Part shown: in pieces, positions 59,456 to 64,000 of the stretch | Layout of the letters: each line of letters starts with the position of its first letter | How positions within the stretch are numbered: the stretch's first letter is position 1 | NCBI RefSeq assembly: GCF_905147045.1 | Contig: NC_065891.1 | Location: 10,983,001 to 11,047,000 of the forward strand | Length of the DNA: 64,000 bases | Direction: 5' to 3' | From: Nymphalis io | Lineage: Eukaryota > Arthropoda > Insecta > Lepidoptera > Nymphalidae | The notes under the pieces: generated by a model | Database searches by the model: none | Told to the model about the DNA's origin: nothing | The model's input: only the letters and a program-made list of their open reading frames with translations | Program-made: the position numbers and the translations under genes

Positions 59456-59754
59456 AAATAAAAAAGCAGATCCTACAAAGTATATAAGAATATCTTTAAT
59501 TTCTATACGATATGTAGGAAATATTTTATGAACTATTGTGTTCAAAATCACGAGCTATTACCTTACCAATCGTTTTATGTGTGTTGATCCATGTTAAAAC
59601 TAATTTATACACTAATAATTAAAAAATTATATAAATAAATTTATACATTAATATTAGTATAATTGTTTAGCATATAAGATGTTATCATTTTATATATACC
59701 GACCTAATTTTATACCTGGCTTAGCAAACACTTACTCATATATCTAAATGTGCA

Positions 59755-59845
59755 GTTAGATTCAAATGTAACCGTAACCGGTTACATTTGAATCTAACTC
59801 CTCAAAAAGAGGAGAAGAGGCCTTAGCCCAGCAGATTCAAATGTA
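59755..59845. repeat. Fold-back palindrome plus SINE C scrap and a third repeat of the arm
   Basis: Perfect 20-bp arms at 59755-59774 (GTTAGATTCAAATGTAACCG) and 59779-59798 have loop TAAC. These are followed by a family C SINE piece (59799-59832) and by AGATTCAAATGTA (59833-59845), a direct copy of the first arm's core. Confidence 0.9.
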
Positions 59846-59930
59846 GGATATATAAAATGCTAATGGAACTTATAAACAAAATTCAACACAATCCGTACAG
59901 TCGTTTTACTTAGAAGAGGGTATTAAAGAA

Positions 59931-60303
59931 CCGCCCCGAATCCCAGGGCTTAAAAGATAGGGCGTAACCCAGGGACCGTGGATGCGTGAAGTGGGGGCGT
60001 CACGTGTCCTATTTCAGACGGCCCTGAGAGGATGGCAGCTGGGTTGGCCTCGCGCTGCTGTGAGCACTAGCGAGGATTATCGAGATTACCTTCGCCCCTT
60101 GTGGAGAGCTCTGCCAAGCCATGGGAGGAGCCGCGGATGCCTTATATCAATACGATCCCGCAGGATCTCCGATCCGTGCCGAAGACAGCCATGGCAGTGG
60201 TTTTAGTGGGTAAGAATCCCACATAACCTGATTCCCCCCCCCCCCCCCCCCCCCAAAGGGAGCCGAGTACCTTTTCGAAGGATTCCACTCCGTGAAAAAA
60301 AAG
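59931..60303 (+). repeat. R1-like LINE 3' fragment (family L) with target-site duplication
   Basis: Flanked by GGTATTAAAGAA (59919-59930) and GGTTTTAAAGAA (60304-60315), 11 of 12 identical. Contains GCGTAACCCAGGGACCGTGG, CTATTTCAGACGGCCCTGAG and GGTTTTAGTGGGTAAGAATC, a C21 run (60234-60254), and ends CCACTCCGTG plus an A-tail. A 74-codon frame inside it is not a host gene. Confidence 0.8.
60234..60254 (+). repeat. Homopolymer C21
   Basis: Uninterrupted run of 21 C within the LINE fragment. Length may be inexact because of sequencing or assembly error. Confidence 0.9.
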
Positions 60304-61335
60304 GGTTTTAAAGAATTATTATTAACAACTTATACTATTTCGGAAAAAAATACCCTGTGTATTCTAGGCTCTGTTACGCAGTTTAAATATGAAGCGGTAA
60401 TTGAATAACGGCATAGATCCATCCTACAGGAATCGTAAATTATTACGTGATAAAAATAGCCCATGTCACTGCGGTCCCATCTCCAAGCAACAATTCAAAG
60501 GACCCTCTCCTTACTCTATTACTATGTAAATTAAGAACAAACCAACAAACACACTTTCGCATTTATAATATGAGATGTCCTTACCGTGGCCAGAAGAAAT
60601 ATTCATGATGTTTTTTAGACGTGTTCTATGAGCACATAAATGAAAATATAATATTTTCGCTCCTTTGTCTCACAGAAGTTGCGTTTAAATTCTCTTTGTG
60701 TGAAAATGTTACGTCCACTTCAATTAGGATATTAATTTAAGTTTAAGTAAATTAAGTTATATTTCACGCTTGGGTTGAAAAACACAATACTATGATAATT
60801 TTATGAGATGTTTATGAAAAGGTTAAAATAGTATCCACACACACAGATGTTACGTAACCATGTTATGACACATATATCTGAACTTTATATTACTATATAA
60901 TAGATGTGTGAAACTGAATTTTGAGTATGTTTGAGTTGTTAGATTATTTAGATTGGACTTGGTAGGTGGTGCGATTAAGTTCGATATATAAATAAAAAAT
61001 ATATATTATTATTACACCCGCACGAAGTCGGGACGAGCAGCAAGTTCTATATAAGCGAAGTAGCAAAGCATATGGTTTTATAATATCATAAAATTTATAA
61101 AATGTTAATTTATATTCACATAATGTTCATACGGAACACATATTTTTCTATCAATAAAGTGTTTAGTTTTGTATATACTTAACTTTATATAATAAAAACG
61201 TTACATTCATAATTACAAATGTTTGTATGAAGGATAATTCTTACAAAAAAAAATACTCAGTTGTTATTTTAGTATATTTATTAATAATACCTAATTCTTG
61301 TTTCTTGATTAAGTGCGATTAAGTTATATCAGCAT
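60304..61335. other. AT-rich DNA, no gene seen; Helitron scraps
   Basis: 60553-60575 (CACTTTCGCATTTATAATATG) is the reverse of a Helitron 5' end. 61013-61046 (CACCCGCACGAAGTCGGGAC) resembles the 3' hairpin of the Helitron in plus orientation but lacks an intact CTAGT. Confidence 0.45.
61277..61282 (-). terminator. Poly(A) signal of the third defensin-type gene
   Basis: AATAAA on the minus strand, about 54 nt downstream of the stop codon at 61336-61338. Confidence 0.5.
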
Positions 61336-61774
61336 TTAAAAGTTGGAACAGACACAAACTCTTCTGCTGTTGCAGCGACCGAATCTAAAGTTAAGCGCCC
61401 GACACACGTTGCGACACATAGTGGCTGTACAGACCAGGTTGTTGCGAGGAGCGTCCAATAAAGCTTTAGTCGGGCTAATTATCTTTGGGAACGTGTCTAC
61501 ATTCTCAATAAACAGGATATCTGGAACTTGCAAAATAATATATATTGTATTATTTATTTCATTCAATTTATCTTTTTGACTTTTCCATGACAGATTTCGA
61601 AGCTTAAAATGAAAATGGAATGAAAGAAAATAAAACTTCAATACTGTTACATTTTGGTGAACGTGATTATTGGTTAATCGTACCAGGGATTTCTGCCTCT
61701 TCACACGAGCCAATCTGCGCCACCAGCAGAACTGCCAAAAGAGCAACTAGAAAAGGGAAGATTTTGATAGTCAT
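61336..61774 (-). CDS. Divergent secreted six-cysteine defensin-like peptide, two exons
   Basis: Exon 1 is 61684-61774 and exon 2 is 61336-61520. The intron 61521-61683 (163 bp) has a G/GTACGA donor and a TTCCAG acceptor, phase 1, the same phase as the two gallerimycin-type genes. The total is 276 nt, giving 91 residues. The signal peptide is about residues 1-23 (starting MTIKIFPFLVALLAVLLVAQ). An acidic propiece of roughly 38 residues follows, then a C-terminal core with six cysteines: C-x4-C-x3-C-x9-C-x5-C-x-C (VCTATMCRNVC, GRCNSRRVCVC). A further Cys sits at the signal peptide end. The pattern fits insect CS-alpha-beta defensins, but I cannot assign a named subfamily. A simple ORF that reads through the intron would give a false 136-residue protein. 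Inferred role: immune effector; target unknown. Confidence 0.78.
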
Positions 61775-61799
61775 GATGCTTTCTTTAGAGTAGTTTTTT

Positions 61800-61862
61800 A
61801 ACTGTGTATTTTCAATATATTGTTCGGTATTTATATAAAAAAAATCAAGATAATGATAAGCG
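61800..61862 (-). promoter_or_regulatory. Promoter of the third defensin-type gene: TATA, initiator and GATA motifs
   Basis: TATATAAA (61837-61830, minus) lies 34 bp above ACAGT (A at 61803), giving a 5' UTR near 29 nt. AGATAA and GATAAG lie on the plus strand at 61849-61860, just upstream. This resembles fat-body/haemocyte AMP promoters (GATA requirement), without a convincing kappaB site nearby. Confidence 0.45.
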
Positions 61863-62087
61863 CTTAATATTTTTTATATTCCTTAATCAGTTTTGTTATA
61901 ATTGTCTGAATGATTTACTGCTCCTAAAAATAACGATAATACTAAATTTATTTAACGATAAGTGTAATTGTTATAAAACAACGATACTTTTTGTTAAAAA
62001 CATTCGTAATGAGTCTCTAGCTCCATGATAACAAATAGCTCAACAGCTTACTAATAAAAAATGAATATGTTTATTTATAATTGAGTT

Positions 62088-62385
62088 TACTGGTGGTAGG
62101 GCTTTGTGCAAGCTCGTCTGGGTAGGTACCACCCACTCATCGGATATTCTACCGCAAAACAGCAATACTTGGTATTGTTGTGTTCCGGTTTGAAGGGTGA
62201 GTGAGCCAGTGTAATTACAGGCACAAGGGACATAAAATCTTAGTTCCCAAGGTTGGTGGCGCATTGGATATGTAAGCGATGGTTGACATTTCTTACAATG
62301 CTAATGTCTAAGAGCGTTGGTGACCACTTACCATCAGGTGGTCCATATGCTCGTCCGCCTTCCTATTCTATAAAAAAAAAAAAAA
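62088..62385 (+). repeat. A-tailed SINE (family A), young full-length copy
   Basis: TACTGGTGGTAGGGCTTTGT through CGCCTTCCTATTCTAT plus A14. Good reference for the family 5' end and tail. Lies about 310 bp upstream of the third defensin-type gene. Confidence 0.9.
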
Positions 62386-62852
62386 TGTATAATTTTCATG
62401 CCATGTTATCCCAAAGTAAAATACCATACCAAATACTATGAAAAAAACAAATTAATCCTAATCTGTATCTATGTCAGTTACTTGTCTAACTTTCCTAACC
62501 CTAAATACTCCTGTGTACATTTAAAGGGTGAATTCCACTGGAGCTTTCGATCTAAAGCAACTCCTAATTATGCGATGGTTTTATTTACAATACTATCCAT
62601 TTTCTAATATTAGTTTATCATTTTGTTATATTGAGTAAAGTAAACAAAATATATTTAGTTTTTTTGACGTTTAAAAGCAATATCAAGGTTTTAAGATTAC
62701 TTTTTATGTTTTCCTTAATCAGATATTATATATGTATAAGTATTTATTTAAACGAAATGAAATTCCGAAAGTAAATTCTTATAATTTGACCTTTTTAAAT
62801 GCATTGTGCGATTTTACGAACATTATATTTTGTAATGAAATAACAAATTCTA
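62386..62852. other. No gene seen
   Basis: AT-rich sequence with no supported feature. Confidence 0.4.
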
Positions 62853-63395
62853 GGTGGCTTTGTACATGCCCATCTGGATAGGTATTCACCACCACTCATC
62901 AGATATTCTACCACTAAATAGCAATAATAATATAATAATAATATCCTGGGACATTTTTCACACACGACTATCTGATCCCAAATTAAGCTTATACAAAGCT
63001 TGTGCTATAGAAACCAGACAACTGATATACTACATATACTACTTTTCTTTTGTAAATACATACTTATATAGAAAATTACACCCAGACTCAGGACAAACTG
63101 ACATGTTCATGCACATAAATGTCTGTCCTGGGTGGGAATCGAACCTACAACCTTCAGCGTGAAAGGCAAGTGTCTACCAACCACGCCAACCGGCTCGTCA
63201 ATACTACTAAGTCTTATGTTCCACTTTGAAGGGTGAGTTAGTCAGTGTAACATAAGGCACAAGGGACATTACATCTTAGTTTCAAGGCGATGTAAGGAAT
63301 TGTTAATAATTCTTACATCACCAATGTCTATGGGCGGTAGTGACCACTTAACACCAGGTGGCCCAGTTTTCCGTCCGCCCATCCATAACATTAAA
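62853..63395 (+). repeat. A-tailed SINE (family A) split by a family B SINE
   Basis: The left part (62853-62924) has CTAGGTGGCTTTGTACATGC and CATCAGATATTCTACCAC. The right part (63203-63395) resumes with CTAAGTCTTATGTTCCAC and ends CCGTCCGCCCATCC. Confidence 0.85.
62925..63199 (-). repeat. tRNA-derived SINE with (ATT)n tail (family B), nested
   Basis: (AAT)n at 62925-62943, CCTGGGACATTTTTCACACA, B box GGAATCGAACC (minus GGTTCGATTCC) at 63136-63146 and the CCAACCGGCTCGTC end. Homologous along its length to 14430-14700. Younger than its host SINE because it interrupts it. Confidence 0.88.
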
Positions 63396-64000
63396 AACAC
63401 AATATTTTTATGAAATAAGTCATTTCGTGCTATCGATTCTTGTTATAATATCGTACGATCACTATGTGATTAATCACTATGAAGGGAAAGTCCTGGGAAT
63501 TACATTAAACTTAATGTTTAATTTTTTTGATAAAATATGATAAACGATGTTTTTTAACAACGGTCTTTATCATCGTAAAGGACATACAGTGATAATAAAA
63601 TATCATTTGATATGTATCTGTTAATACGTTATCGTAGAAAATATTGGCACTATATTTGTGTAACTAAGTATATGCCTAGAATACCATAAGATACCACCAT
63701 TCACTGGTAGTAATACAGCGTAAGGAAAATAAAACGTCAAGCAAAGCTAATGATGATATTAGTGCGTTTGTGTATACTTTACTTACTGTCATATATTAAA
63801 ATTTTACTTTAGATTGCAAATTAAAAATGCATCCGTAAGAATGTTGAATTGTTAAATATTATTTAATCATCGCTTTTAGAATACTAATTACTAGTATGAA
63901 GAAAATCTGTTGTATGTAAAGTCTACGAAAAATTTCACTGGTAATAAAAGAAAGCAACTTTTGAATGTGTTATTCAAGTAGACTTATATGGTAAATATTT
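63396..64000. other. No gene seen to the right edge
   Basis: AT-rich sequence with no supported feature. Confidence 0.4.

Noticed and set aside
61336..61746. 136-residue uninterrupted protein
   Set aside because: It reads through the intron. The spliced form joins a perfect signal peptide to the cysteine core in frame, so the uninterrupted frame is an artefact.
62854..63162. 102-codon open frame
   Set aside because: Runs across the nested SINE A/B junction, so it is repeat sequence.
1..64000. CRISPR array, operon, integron or other bacterial system
   Set aside because: No direct-repeat/spacer arrays and no prokaryotic gene packing. Everything indicates an insect nuclear genome.

Overview
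This window looks like nuclear DNA from a butterfly or moth. It is very AT-rich and intron- and repeat-dominated, with no bacterial-style gene packing. It carries lepidopteran-type retroposons (an A-tailed SINE with about 20 copies or pieces, and tRNA-derived SINEs), RTE-clade LINEs, a Helitron ending in CTAGT and a mariner. Its only convincing host genes are antimicrobial peptides of a lepidopteran kind. The species cannot be named from the sequence.

Host genes. Three small two-exon genes, all on the minus strand, encode secreted cysteine-stabilised alpha-beta (defensin-type) peptides. One at 6093-6808 is a clear gallerimycin orthologue. One at 10896-11706 is a gallerimycin-like paralogue. 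One at 61336-61774 is a divergent six-cysteine defensin-like gene. In all three, exon 1 encodes the signal peptide, a single phase-1 intron follows, and exon 2 carries all six core cysteines, which supports common descent. The coding exons are short and split, so simple ORF calling misses or mis-translates them; the splice sites were read by hand. Each gene has a TATA box about 32-34 bp upstream of a plausible start site, and two have GATA-factor motifs just upstream. A possible relic of the gallerimycin first exon lies on the opposite strand at about 4.6 kb.

Mobile elements. The longest intact ORF (987 codons, minus, 16881-19844) is a full RTE-clade endonuclease/reverse transcriptase whose catalytic motifs are present. 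Decayed RTE pieces lie at 1-1009 and near 36.1 kb. A second LINE type is represented by a 3' end at 1195-1740. R1-like A-tailed fragments lie at 34.4, 40.5 and 59.9 kb. An internally deleted mariner with both TIRs occupies 28610-29448, and an 819-bp non-autonomous Helitron with both termini occupies 51518-52336.

Layout. 0-6 kb: decayed LINEs and SINEs. 6-12 kb: gallerimycin and its paralogue. 12-16.8 kb: SINEs and an AT microsatellite. 16.9-20 kb: the intact RTE. 20-28 kb: mostly featureless AT-rich DNA. 28.6-61 kb: scattered SINEs, mariner, Helitron and LINE tails without a convincing gene. 61.3-61.8 kb: the third defensin-type gene. 62-64 kb: SINEs, one nested in another.

Most unusual points. 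(1) Two copies of one short A-tailed retroposon (48226-48398 and about 54168-54360) sit at the same near-palindromic GGTACC site of the A-tailed SINE, in opposite orientations relative to it. (2) The defensin-type genes have diverged and been rearranged. (3) Several perfect fold-back palindromes are present, including a tandem pair sharing the same four-base loop.
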